From contig PLBD01000556.1 in NCBI GenBank assembly GCA_003135315.1, positions 201-15,629 on the forward strand: DNA of 15,429 nucleotides, read 5' to 3'. Positions 6,993 through 14,310 of the stretch are shown in pieces. Position 1 is the first letter of the stretch, and the number at the start of each line of letters is the position of its first letter. The notes below the pieces were generated by a model that ran no database searches, was not told the DNA's origin, and saw only the letters and a list, made by a program, of their open reading frames with translations. Source of the DNA: Acidobacteriaceae bacterium. GTDB taxonomy: Bacteria > Acidobacteriota > Terriglobia > Terriglobales > Acidobacteriaceae. The translations under genes were made by a program, and so were the position numbers.

Positions 6993-9900
6993 ATGCCTGC
7001 ATTGGATTGCAGAAGAGTCGGACCGTTTCTGCTCCGGAGGGCTCTTGCGTCTGTGCTGTCCCTTTCACTTCTGTATACCTCAGCATGGGCGCTCGATCCC
7101 AGCCGGCAAATCTCACAATACGCGCACACCGCCTGGCGTATTCAGGATGGAGACTTCAGCGGGACCCCTCACGCGATTACTCAGACCAAGGACGGATATC
7201 TCTGGATCGGCACAGAAACTGGTCTGCTGCGCTTCGATGGCGTTCGCTTTGTACCCTGGGTAGCACCCGCCGGCAAACATCTTCCTAGTCGCAAGATCTC
7301 CGCACTTTTGGGCGCCAATGACGGCAGCCTATGGATAGGAACCTTTCGCGGCCTGGCCCATTGGAAGAACGGTAGTCTTATCGACTATCCCGACGCCGCA
7401 GGCTTCATCGAGTCAATTTTGGAGGATCCAAAAGGCTCGGTCTGGATCGTTCGTTCCCAAGTGCAAGATCAGAAAGGCGGGCTGTGCAGGATCGCCGATT
7501 CAGGCGCAGTGCGCTGCTACGGTCCGTCGGATGGAATTCCCTTCGCGTACGCGCAGGCAATCGCCCGCGATCCATCGGGCAATCTATGGGTCGGCAGCTC
7601 GAGTGGCATCTCTCAATGGAATCCTGTCTCCGGGAAAGCCCAGGTTTATCTGCCCAAGGAATTGGAACGAGCTAAAGGCCTGCAAGGAGTAAGTGCCATA
7701 GTCGCCGAACCGGGCGGGCCGCTCTGGATTGGCACCGCATGGACAGGAAGAGGGCTGGGACTGCAACGATTCGAACGGGGAGGATGGAAGGATTTTGCGG
7801 CGCCCGGTTTCGACGGTGCCAGCATAAAAGTCAGCGCCTTACTCATCGATCGTGATGGAGGACTTTGGGTTGGAACCGATAATAACCAACTGTTCCGGAT
7901 TTATAAGGACAAGGTAGATCGCTTTGGCAGCTCCGATGGCCTCTCCGGTGATGACGTCAACGGCTTCTATCAGGATCGAGAAGGCGACCTGTGGGTTGTT
8001 ACCACGAAGGGCATTGATCGCTTCCAGGATATACCGGTAGCAACCTTTTCAAGACGCGAGGGACTGACCTCGGAAGAGGTGCAGGCTGTGCTTGCCGCAA
8101 ACGACGGAACGGTATGGATTGCCAACGTACAAGCCCTGGATTCCTGGCGGCAAGGTAAATTCTCCGCGATATCCGCAGGAAAAGGATTGCCTGGGCGTCT
8201 CGTCACGTCTTTATTTCAAGATCATTCCGGCCGCCTGTGGGTAGGCATCGATGGTGGACTAACGGTTTACGACCATGGCCAATTTCGACCGGTTAAGGAG
8301 CCGGACGGTAAACCCTTGGGAGTTGTGGTAGCAATTACCGAAGATACGAATCACGACATCTGGGTCGCGGTAACGACTCCGGCTCTTCTTCGCATTCACG
8401 ATTTCACTGTGCAGGAAGAAATCGCTCCGCCGAGAGTTCCACGCGTGGAGAGTCTGGCGCCTGACTCATCCGGCGGCATCTGGTTGGGACTTTTGCGCGG
8501 CGGCCTGGCCCGATACCGGCAAGGCAGGCTGGAATCGTTCCCCACTGCTCAGCCCGCAATCTCTGATGTAGTCAACAATCTGTTTGTCGATTCTGACGGT
8601 TCGGTATGGGCGGCAACCGGAAACGGTGTAATCCGCTGGAAGGCGGACAAGGTGGAGAAGCTCGACTCCCGCAACGGTCTGCCTTGCAACTCGATCAGCG
8701 CAATCGTGGCCGACGATCGAGGTTCCTTGTGGCTGGATGCGGCATGCGGGTACATCGCGGTCGATCGCTCGGAGCTGGAAACCTGGTCGAGGCAACCCGG
8801 CTACCAGCTCAAGACTCGAGTGCTGGATGCATTCGACGGAGCTCAGACGGGGGTAACGCACTTCCGCCCGACGGCGGCTCGCTCCATCGATGGCAAGCTC
8901 TGGTTCGCAAACCAGAATGTTGTGCAGGAAATCGATCCGGCTCATCTCCACCGCAATGCTGTGCCGCCTCCCGTGCATATCGAGCAGGTCATTGCAGACC
9001 ATAAAGCCTACGAGAACACGGGAGAATTACGGCTCCCTCCCCTGACACGCGATCTTGAAATCGACTACACCGCCCTAAGCCTGGCGGTTCCGCAAAAAGT
9101 CCGCTTTCGCTACCAACTGGAAGGCCACGATGCCGATTGGCAGGATCCACAGGGCAGGCGTCAGGCTTTCTACAGTGATCTTGCTCCGGGCACCTATCGA
9201 TTTCACGTTATCGCCAGTAACAACGACGGAGTGTGGAATGAGACGGGTGCGGCCATGGGCTTCACTATCTTGCCGGCTTACTACCAAACCATATGGTTTC
9301 GACTGTTGTGTTGCGCCATCTTCGCATTTCTGCTCTGGGCGCTTTACCGGCTTCGCCTCCAGCAGGTCGCATCACGCATGCAGGCAAGGTTGGAAGAACG
9401 TCTTGCGGAACGCGAACGGATTGCTCGCGACCTGCATGACACTCTGCTGCAAGGTTTCGTCAGCGCTTACATGCAACTGGATGTCGCCAACGACCGTCTG
9501 CCGCCGGATTCGCCGGCAAAGCCGCTGGTACAGCGCGTTCTGGATTTGATGAGGCAGGTAAGCGAAGAAGGACGACATGCCATACGCCGGCTGCACTCCC
9601 CCGGTTCCGGCGGGAACGATCTTGATCAGGTGCTCTCGCGCGTCCAGGAGGAATTACCCGCCCAATCGCCAGTGGACTTCCGGGTTATTGTGGAAGGCAA
9701 GCACAGAGAGCTGCACCCGGTGGTTCGCGAGGAAGCTTGTCGCATCGCCCGTGAGGCGATCATCAACGCATTCCGTCACGCGAACGCCACGAGCATTGAA
9801 GTTGAAATCGAGTACGGCCTCCGCAGGCTGGGAATTACCGTTCGCGACAACGGGTGCGGCATCGACTCGAAGGTGCTTCAAACCGGTCGCGAAGGACACT

Positions 9901-10106
9901 GGGGCCTTTCGAATATGCGGGAGCGAGCGGAGAAGATCGGCGCCAAGCTGGACGTTTTGAGCCGTCCCGGCGCTGGAACGGAAGTGCAACTGTACGTACC
10001 GGGCAAGGTAGCGTTCGTATTCCCAACGTCCAAGCCCTTCGGGAGATGGCTGTTCCGTTGGTTTGGCGCCAAGCCTAAGAACGATGTTTCAGTGCCCAGG
10101 GAGTGA
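6993..10106 (+). CDS. Sensor histidine kinase with periplasmic propeller (Reg_prop, Y_Y_Y, HisKA_3, HATPase_c)
   Basis: A 1037-residue membrane sensor. A signal peptide spans 1-33 (cleavage likely after AWA). About 40-680 is a two-component propeller built from many blades of the form 'DGxLWIGT-GL-RFDG'. A Y_Y_Y domain follows (about 682-755), then one transmembrane helix (about 766-786) and a short coiled linker. The HisKA_3 dimerisation helix has the phospho-acceptor His815 in ARDLHDTLLQG. The HATPase_c domain has its N-box near 912-930 (EAIINAFRHA), DNGCGID and a G-box near GHWGLSNMRERA. It would sense a periplasmic signal, autophosphorylate and pass the phosphate to the next gene's product. 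The ATG at 6993 has GGGAG 4 nt upstream; an upstream in-frame GTG at 6972 has no ribosome site. The stop overlaps the regulator's reading region, indicating translational coupling. The ligand is unknown. Confidence 0.95.
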   Translation: MPALDCRRVGPFLLRRALASVLSLSLLYTSAWALDPSRQISQYAHTAWRIQDGDFSGTPHAITQTKDGYLWIGTETGLLRFDGVRFVPWVAPAGKHLPSRKISALLGANDGSLWIGTFRGLAHWKNGSLIDYPDAAGFIESILEDPKGSVWIVRSQVQDQKGGLCRIADSGAVRCYGPSDGIPFAYAQAIARDPSGNLWVGSSSGISQWNPVSGKAQVYLPKELERAKGLQGVSAIVAEPGGPLWIGTAWTGRGLGLQRFERGGWKDFAAPGFDGASIKVSALLIDRDGGLWVGTDNNQLFRIYKDKVDRFGSSDGLSGDDVNGFYQDREGDLWVVTTKGIDRFQDIPVATFSRREGLTSEEVQAVLAANDGTVWIANVQALDSWRQGKFSAISAGKGLPGRLVTSLFQDHSGRLWVGIDGGLTVYDHGQFRPVKEPDGKPLGVVVAITEDTNHDIWVAVTTPALLRIHDFTVQEEIAPPRVPRVESLAPDSSGGIWLGLLRGGLARYRQGRLESFPTAQPAISDVVNNLFVDSDGSVWAATGNGVIRWKADKVEKLDSRNGLPCNSISAIVADDRGSLWLDAACGYIAVDRSELETWSRQPGYQLKTRVLDAFDGAQTGVTHFRPTAARSIDGKLWFANQNVVQEIDPAHLHRNAVPPPVHIEQVIADHKAYENTGELRLPPLTRDLEIDYTALSLAVPQKVRFRYQLEGHDADWQDPQGRRQAFYSDLAPGTYRFHVIASNNDGVWNETGAAMGFTILPAYYQTIWFRLLCCAIFAFLLWALYRLRLQQVASRMQARLEERLAERERIARDLHDTLLQGFVSAYMQLDVANDRLPPDSPAKPLVQRVLDLMRQVSEEGRHAIRRLHSPGSGGNDLDQVLSRVQEELPAQSPVDFRVIVEGKHRELHPVVREEACRIAREAIINAFRHANATSIEVEIEYGLRRLGITVRDNGCGIDSKVLQTGREGHWGLSNMRERAEKIGAKLDVLSRPGAGTEVQLYVPGKVAFVFPTSKPFGRWLFRWFGAKPKNDVSVPRE

Positions 10107-10110
10107 GGGA
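10105..10110 (+). promoter_or_regulatory. Shine-Dalgarno favouring the second GTG of the response regulator
   Basis: GAGGGA lies 4 nt before the GTG at 10115. The earlier GTG at 10103, which overlaps the kinase stop codon, has only an AGGGA directly abutting it, too close for initiation. The shorter product also begins closer to the receiver domain. Confidence 0.55.
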
Positions 10111-10114
10111 ACCA

Positions 10115-10744
10115 GTGAGCGAGCAAACGCATATTCGCGTCCTGACCGTAGATGATCATCCGCTGTTGCGGGAAGGAATCTCAACGCTTATCAATAGTCA
10201 ACCCGACATGTGCATCGTGGGCGAGGCCTCCAGTGGAGCGGAGGCATTGGAGCGATTTCGCCAGCTTCGACCCGACATAACCCTGATGGATGTCAGGCTT
10301 CCGGATAAGAACGGCATCGACGCCATGATGTCCATTCGCAGTGAGTTCCCGAATGCCCGCGTCATCATGCTGACGACTTCCGAAGGTGACGTGGAAATCC
10401 AGCGGGCGCTTGCCGCAGGGGCGCAAGGCTACATCTTGAAGAGCATGCCACCCAAGGACCTGGTCGAAGCTGTCCGTACGGTCCATGCGGGAAGAAAACG
10501 CATTCCAGCTGCGATCGCAGCCCACCTGGCCGAGCATTATGCCGACGAAGACCTCACCGCCCGCGAGATCGAGGTCCTGCAGCAGATTGCGGGAGGCAAT
10601 CGCAACCGCGATATCGCCGACCGATTGTTCATCTCCGAGGAGACCGTCAAGGTCCACATTAAACACATCATGGGGAAATTGGGCGCCAGCGATCGGACGC
10701 AAGCAGTTGCCATTGCCCTTAAACGCGGCATCATTCATTTGTGA
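10115..10744 (+). CDS. NarL/LuxR-family response regulator (REC-HTH)
   Basis: A 209-residue cytoplasmic DNA-binding regulator. The receiver domain (about 6-120) carries the acidic pair Asp13-Asp14, the phospho-acceptor Asp59 (TLMDVRLPDKNG), the Thr/Ser switch in LTTSEGD and the conserved Lys in GYILKSMPP. A LuxR-type helix-turn-helix (about 146-205) follows, with LTAREIEVLQQIAGG and the recognition region ISEETVKVHIKHIM. It lies immediately after its partner kinase, so the pair is a complete two-component system. GTG at 10103 is an alternative start, 4 codons longer. The regulator sits centrally among five promoter arrays whose hexamers (TACCAC/TACCTC on the other strand) resemble NarL-type heptamers. 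Control of those arrays by this protein is inference only. Confidence 0.94.
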   Translation: MSEQTHIRVLTVDDHPLLREGISTLINSQPDMCIVGEASSGAEALERFRQLRPDITLMDVRLPDKNGIDAMMSIRSEFPNARVIMLTTSEGDVEIQRALAAGAQGYILKSMPPKDLVEAVRTVHAGRKRIPAAIAAHLAEHYADEDLTAREIEVLQQIAGGNRNRDIADRLFISEETVKVHIKHIMGKLGASDRTQAVAIALKRGIIHL

Positions 10745-10870
10745 TTTGCGTCGCCAAGCGGATACCGCAAAAGTGTTACAAGAAAATTCCGAGGCTTAGG
10801 GATTCTTTTTGCTTCCGGAGGCAATAGCCTTCTCAGAGACGGTTGACGCCGTCAGTTCTGAGGAGGGGAC

Positions 10871-11284
10871 GTGTCAAGGTTGTATTCCGGATTTCCTGCT
10901 AGAGCGCCGGGCGCTGGGTTGCTGCTGTTGCGAATGGCGATTGGTGCAACTCTCGTCGCACAGGCGGTGCCTTGTCTTTCCGGTGCGCAAGATCCAAGAC
11001 TCACGTATTGCCTGCTCGCGCTCGTAAGTGGCGCCTCTCTGATCGTCGGCTTCTTGACGCGGATAGTTGCCGCAATCGCCGCTACCCTGGTTGCGAGTGC
11101 CACACTTCTTTCCCTGACTTCGAGCTCGGTTGGTTCACTCCGGAGTCATCCGTTGGACCTCAATATGATTGTGGTTGCTGTCGCCATTGCGCTCCTGGGG
11201 CCCGGCGCAATCTCGCTGGATGCGGTGCTCTTTGGACGGCGCAAAGTCATTATTCCTCGTTCGTCCGTATCCTCTAGACTGTAA
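10871..11284 (+). CDS. DoxX-like small membrane protein
   Basis: A 137-residue integral membrane protein with four predicted helices (about 15-35, 45-62, 66-85, 96-118). The layout fits DoxX-like proteins: LLLLRMAIGATL near the start, GFLTRIVAAIAATLVA in the middle, and LLGPGAISLDAVLFGRR at the end. Family members are often linked to quinone or thiol redox in membranes, but the exact role here is unknown. The GTG start at 10871 is supported by AGGAGG at 10861-10866. It follows the response regulator by 126 bp on the same strand and lacks the array module, so it may belong to the kinase-regulator transcript. The assignment rests on pattern and topology. Confidence 0.75.
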   Translation: MSRLYSGFPARAPGAGLLLLRMAIGATLVAQAVPCLSGAQDPRLTYCLLALVSGASLIVGFLTRIVAAIAATLVASATLLSLTSSSVGSLRSHPLDLNMIVVAVAIALLGPGAISLDAVLFGRRKVIIPRSSVSSRL

Positions 11285-11334
11285 CTCTATCAACCCGCCT
11301 TCATTTCTTAGCGAACTCCACAGCTCACCTGATC

Positions 11335-11467
11335 GTGGTAGCGCCGCAGTTTACCTCTCGTGGTAGAACCGCAACTTCCTATTTCGTTATCTGCCTGCTT
11401 ACCCCACCGAGGTAGCCAAAAAACCTCTTATCTCGTGATGTGCATTCTGCTGTGTACTCGCATAGTA
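11335..11467 (+). promoter_or_regulatory. Array-type promoter module N (four boxes), upstream of the NHL protein gene
   Basis: This is the longest copy. The hexamers are GTGGTA (11335), GTGGTA (11360), TCGTTA (11384) and GAGGTA (11409), spaced 25, 24 and 25 bp. Boxes 1 and 2 share a wider unit, roughly ACCT--TCGTGGTAG--CCGCA. Then come GCC, an A6 tract, CCTCTTATCTCGTGATGTGC, and CATAGTA at 11461-11467, which starts 52 bp after the start of the last hexamer. The ATG at 11568 begins 107 bp downstream of CATAGTA. It lies in the 283-bp gap after the DoxX-like gene, where nothing else is recognisable. Confidence 0.75.
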
Positions 11468-11567
11468 GCTCTAGCGGATGGGAGCGGTAGAAGCGGCTGT
11501 ATCGACCCCAGTAGGTGCGTCGCGGGCCCAAGTCTCTTGCTTACATTCGTAATTCTAGGAATTGAGG

Positions 11568-13823
11568 ATGGTAAGGCAGATCATGAAAATCCAAGCAAAA
11601 CATATCTCGCAGGTAACTCGTCAACTAACAACAACCTTGAAGCGTATTGCTTCGCTTACTTTGAAGCTTCCGGTGCTGGCTATGGTTCTGGTGTTGTCGT
11701 TGCCAGCCGTACTCTACGGGCAGGCAAGTCTGAGCCTTGCTCAACCTCCGAGCACGGTCGTAGCGACTGGATTCTCCAGGGCTCGGCAGGTGGCAACGGA
11801 CGCACCCGGAAACATCTACATACCCAATAACAGCGGAGGCATAACGAAGATAACCCCCGGCGGGACGCAGTCTGTCATCGCCACCGGCCTCTCTCCCAAC
11901 GGCATAGCGGTGGATGGAGCCGGTAACGTATACGCCACCACTGGTGTTAGCCTCGTGATGATTACGCCCTCCGGAGCGCAAACCACGCTCAGCAGCAATT
12001 TCACCAATCCTACGCAGGTGGCAGTGGATGGTATTGGCGACATTTACGTCACGGATGTCGGCGCTGGACAGGTAGACGAAATTTCTGCCGTCGATGGCTT
12101 TGACGTCTTAGTTAGCAACTTCCCGTCTCCCACGGGAATCGCCGCGGATAAGCGGGGCAACGTCTTCCTTACGCGTGCCAACAGCAATCAGGTGTATGAG
12201 GCCAGCGGTAGCAATCTGAGGTCTATTGTAGTCAGCGTCAATGGTCCTACCAGCCTGGCAGTGGATGGAAATGACAACCTCTTCATCGCGGACGCGGGCA
12301 ACAATCGCGTGGTAGAGGTTCCGGCGAACAGTGGTCCGCAGTTCACCATTGATTCTGGGGTGGCCTCGACTGCCATTGCGGTGGATGGAGCTGGCGATCT
12401 TTTCGTATCAAACCCTACTACTAACCAACTGTTGAAGGGATCGACGATATCGGCGAACTTCGGCTCCGTTAACACTTGCAGCTCAAATTGCGGTGAGACC
12501 ATAACCCTGACCTATGCCGTGACGGCGAGCGGTAACTTAGGCCAGATAAGAACCCTGAACCAAGGTTCGAACCAGACAGGCCTCGACTTCACTGTGACCG
12601 GCAGCACCTGTCCCGAGTCGCTGACGGCGGGTTCGACTTGCACCGTCAGCGTAAAGTTCGCGCCGAAGTATTCCGGACTCCGCACCGGCGTTCTCCAGAT
12701 CACGAGGCCCGACGGTACTTTGGCGGCGTCAACCATGCTGTATGGAGTTGGGCAAGGATCGCAGATTGCTTTCGACCCAGCCACTTCGCAGAACATAGCC
12801 AGCCTCGCGTCGCCCAATGGCGTGGCGATGGACGCGGCCGGCGATCTGTTCATCGTGAACACTCACGATTTGGTCGAGGTACCTGCGAACTCGGGCGGCA
12901 GCCAGAATGTTCTGTACTCCGGCCTGTCGGAGGGGACGGCGGTAGCGGTGGATGGAGCGGGTAATCTCATCGTCGCCGACATGGGCAGCACCCAGGTGCT
13001 GAAGATCACTCGCAACGGCTCCGCGAGCACCGTGGCCACAGGGGTTTGCCCATACGGTGTCGCTGTAGATGGCATGGGTAATATCTTCATCCCGGACCTC
13101 TGCCACAACCAGGTGCTGGAGGTTTTGGCTGCCAGTGGCACCCAGCTCTCTCTAGGATCGGGATTGAACGCTCCCTGGGGAGTGGCGCTGGATGCTTCCG
13201 GCAACCTCTTTGTTGCGGATAACGGAAACGCACGCTTGGTCAAGATCCCGACCAACGGCGGCGCCCAGACTACCGTCGCTTCGGGGCTCGCTGATCCGTT
13301 GGCTGTAGCTGTCGATGCTGTAGGCAATCTGTTTATCACGGTGAACGATGGTGTGGAGGCGATCCCGGCTGGCGGCGGCTCTCCGGGCACGTTGGACACA
13401 ACCTCTTATCCAGGCGGCGTCGCTCTGGATGGCGCGGCCGATCTCTTTATCGCGGATACCAACCACAACCAGGTGCTGGAGCTCCAGCGCTCGCAGCCCC
13501 CGGCACTGAATTTCCCCGCGACTCCGGTAAATCAAACCTCCAACCCGCTGTCGATCACGGTGGACAATGTGGGCAATCAGCAATTGAATGCCCTCGAAGG
13601 CGGGTTTAGCATGCCGCGAAACTTCGAGCAGGTAGCAGGTTCCGGCACGCCCCCGGATTGCACCAGCACCTTCTCGCTGGCGCCAGGCACCAGCTGCAAT
13701 CTGAGCATCAGCTTCGATCCCACCCAGACGGGTCTGATCCAAGGCACCGCTGAAGGGAAGGACAATTCACTGAATCGCAATCCGGCAACGCAGCTGATCA
13801 CGCTCAGCGGAACCGGTCAGTAA
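11568..13823 (+). CDS. Secreted NHL-repeat propeller protein with two HYDIN/ASH-like domains
   Basis: A 751-residue exported protein. A long basic N-terminus leads into a hydrophobic core (about 34-50), with likely cleavage near YGQA. A first NHL propeller spans about 60-290, with blades of the form 'GIAVDGAGNVY...D...N-VVE'. An immunoglobulin-like choice-of-anchor/ASH-type domain follows (about 295-395), with four Cys and SVKFAPKYSGLRTG. A second NHL propeller spans about 400-640. A second ASH-like domain ends the protein (about 646-751, with SISFDPTQTGLIQG and a final LSGTGQ). It is probably a secreted or surface binding protein; no catalytic motif is seen. AGGA precedes the ATG at 11568; a second ATG at 11583 with AAGG is nearly as good. 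It is preceded by promoter module N and followed by a strong hairpin, so it is probably monocistronic. Confidence 0.88.
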   Translation: MVRQIMKIQAKHISQVTRQLTTTLKRIASLTLKLPVLAMVLVLSLPAVLYGQASLSLAQPPSTVVATGFSRARQVATDAPGNIYIPNNSGGITKITPGGTQSVIATGLSPNGIAVDGAGNVYATTGVSLVMITPSGAQTTLSSNFTNPTQVAVDGIGDIYVTDVGAGQVDEISAVDGFDVLVSNFPSPTGIAADKRGNVFLTRANSNQVYEASGSNLRSIVVSVNGPTSLAVDGNDNLFIADAGNNRVVEVPANSGPQFTIDSGVASTAIAVDGAGDLFVSNPTTNQLLKGSTISANFGSVNTCSSNCGETITLTYAVTASGNLGQIRTLNQGSNQTGLDFTVTGSTCPESLTAGSTCTVSVKFAPKYSGLRTGVLQITRPDGTLAASTMLYGVGQGSQIAFDPATSQNIASLASPNGVAMDAAGDLFIVNTHDLVEVPANSGGSQNVLYSGLSEGTAVAVDGAGNLIVADMGSTQVLKITRNGSASTVATGVCPYGVAVDGMGNIFIPDLCHNQVLEVLAASGTQLSLGSGLNAPWGVALDASGNLFVADNGNARLVKIPTNGGAQTTVASGLADPLAVAVDAVGNLFITVNDGVEAIPAGGGSPGTLDTTSYPGGVALDGAADLFIADTNHNQVLELQRSQPPALNFPATPVNQTSNPLSITVDNVGNQQLNALEGGFSMPRNFEQVAGSGTPPDCTSTFSLAPGTSCNLSISFDPTQTGLIQGTAEGKDNSLNRNPATQLITLSGTGQ

Positions 13824-13865
13824 CGAAGAAGCTGGTTTTGGGTACAATACTGACTTTAGCTTGGA

Positions 13866-13895
13866 GGGCTGGCCGCTTGCGGCCAGCCCAAATTT
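13866..13895 (+). terminator. Intrinsic-terminator-like hairpin after the NHL protein gene
   Basis: A perfect 11-bp GC-rich stem, GGGCTGGCCGC (13866-13876) and GCGGCCAGCCC (13879-13889), is followed by AAATTT. With a realistic loop the stem is 9-10 bp. It starts 43 bp after the stop codon. The T-tract is short, so termination may be incomplete. Confidence 0.7.
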
Positions 13896-14123
13896 CTGCA
13901 TTCCATGCTCATCGTACGATGCGGGTCAGTCTACAAAAACGACTACATTGTTGTGCGTAAAACCTGGGCGCCTTTAACCACTCGTAAGCTGGTGACTTGA
14001 GAAATCGTGGCGCGTGGTGACACGGACCCGAAAGCGAACCACCTCTCCCTGACCTTCTGTATTGCTCACGTCGATCGATTCAGCATGGCGTAAGAGACTT
14101 GTCGGGCTGTCTATAACCCTTTT
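13896..14123. other. Intergenic stretch without recognised content
   Basis: Between the hairpin and module L no credible gene, RNA or repeat was found. A GTGGTG occurs at 14014, but it is 110 bp from the first box of module L and off its 24-bp register. It is not counted as part of the array. Confidence 0.4.
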
Positions 14124-14230
14124 GAGGTATTCCGAAAGCCCCGCCTGAGGGTAACCGCTGATATCCGTCCGGTGGTAACGGAGAAGCCTGCTATCGCGTG
14201 ATGCGAGATTAATCGCGGTCCGTCATAGTG
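14124..14230 (+). promoter_or_regulatory. Array-type promoter module L (diverged), upstream of the Lgt-like gene
   Basis: The hexamers are GAGGTA (14124), AGGGTA (14148) and GTGGTA (14172), spaced 24 and 24 bp. They are followed by ACGGAGAAGCCTGCTATCGC, the GTGATG block, and CATAGTG at 14224-14230, which starts 52 bp after the start of the last hexamer. The A-tract is interrupted by G, making this the least conserved copy, yet the spacing is exactly kept. If CATAGT is a -10 box, transcription would begin at about 14236-14238. That makes the ATG at 14236 leaderless and favours the in-frame ATG at 14311. Confidence 0.65.
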
Positions 14231-14234
14231 ACGG
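14220..14234. promoter_or_regulatory. Perfect inverted repeat over the putative -10 of module L
   Basis: CCGTCA and TGACGG are separated by TAG, giving a 6-bp perfect inverted repeat that embeds the CATAGT box. The other four modules lack this palindrome. It could be an extra operator or a small hairpin at the transcript start, or chance. Confidence 0.35.
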
Positions 14235-14310
14235 CATGATACACAATTCGTACGCAAGCGGTGTTGATCTGCAGACCAGGAAGCCGCCGGCCTCCGGAGC
14301 ATCTCACGGC

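Noticed and set aside
10745..10870. Terminator between the response regulator and the DoxX-like gene
   Set aside because: Only short imperfect complementarity (for example GCGG-ATA-CCGC) is present, without a convincing stem followed by a T-tract.
11335..11414. Regular 24-25 bp spacing as a CRISPR-like array
   Set aside because: The repeated unit is only 6-8 bp, far shorter than a CRISPR repeat, there are no cas genes, and the units are promoter-proximal.
11360..11830. A 156-residue frame overlapping module N and the start of the NHL gene
   Set aside because: It runs through the promoter array and the signal peptide region in another frame and shows no protein-like pattern.
14008..14026. 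CGTGGTGACACGG as a further box of module L
   Set aside because: It is 110 bp from the first box and out of the 24-bp register.
1349..14230. The five repeated modules as a mobile or REP/MITE-type dispersed repeat
   Set aside because: They lack terminal inverted repeats and target duplications, vary in box number and in filler sequence, and always have the same orientation and a similar distance to the next gene, which fits promoters better.
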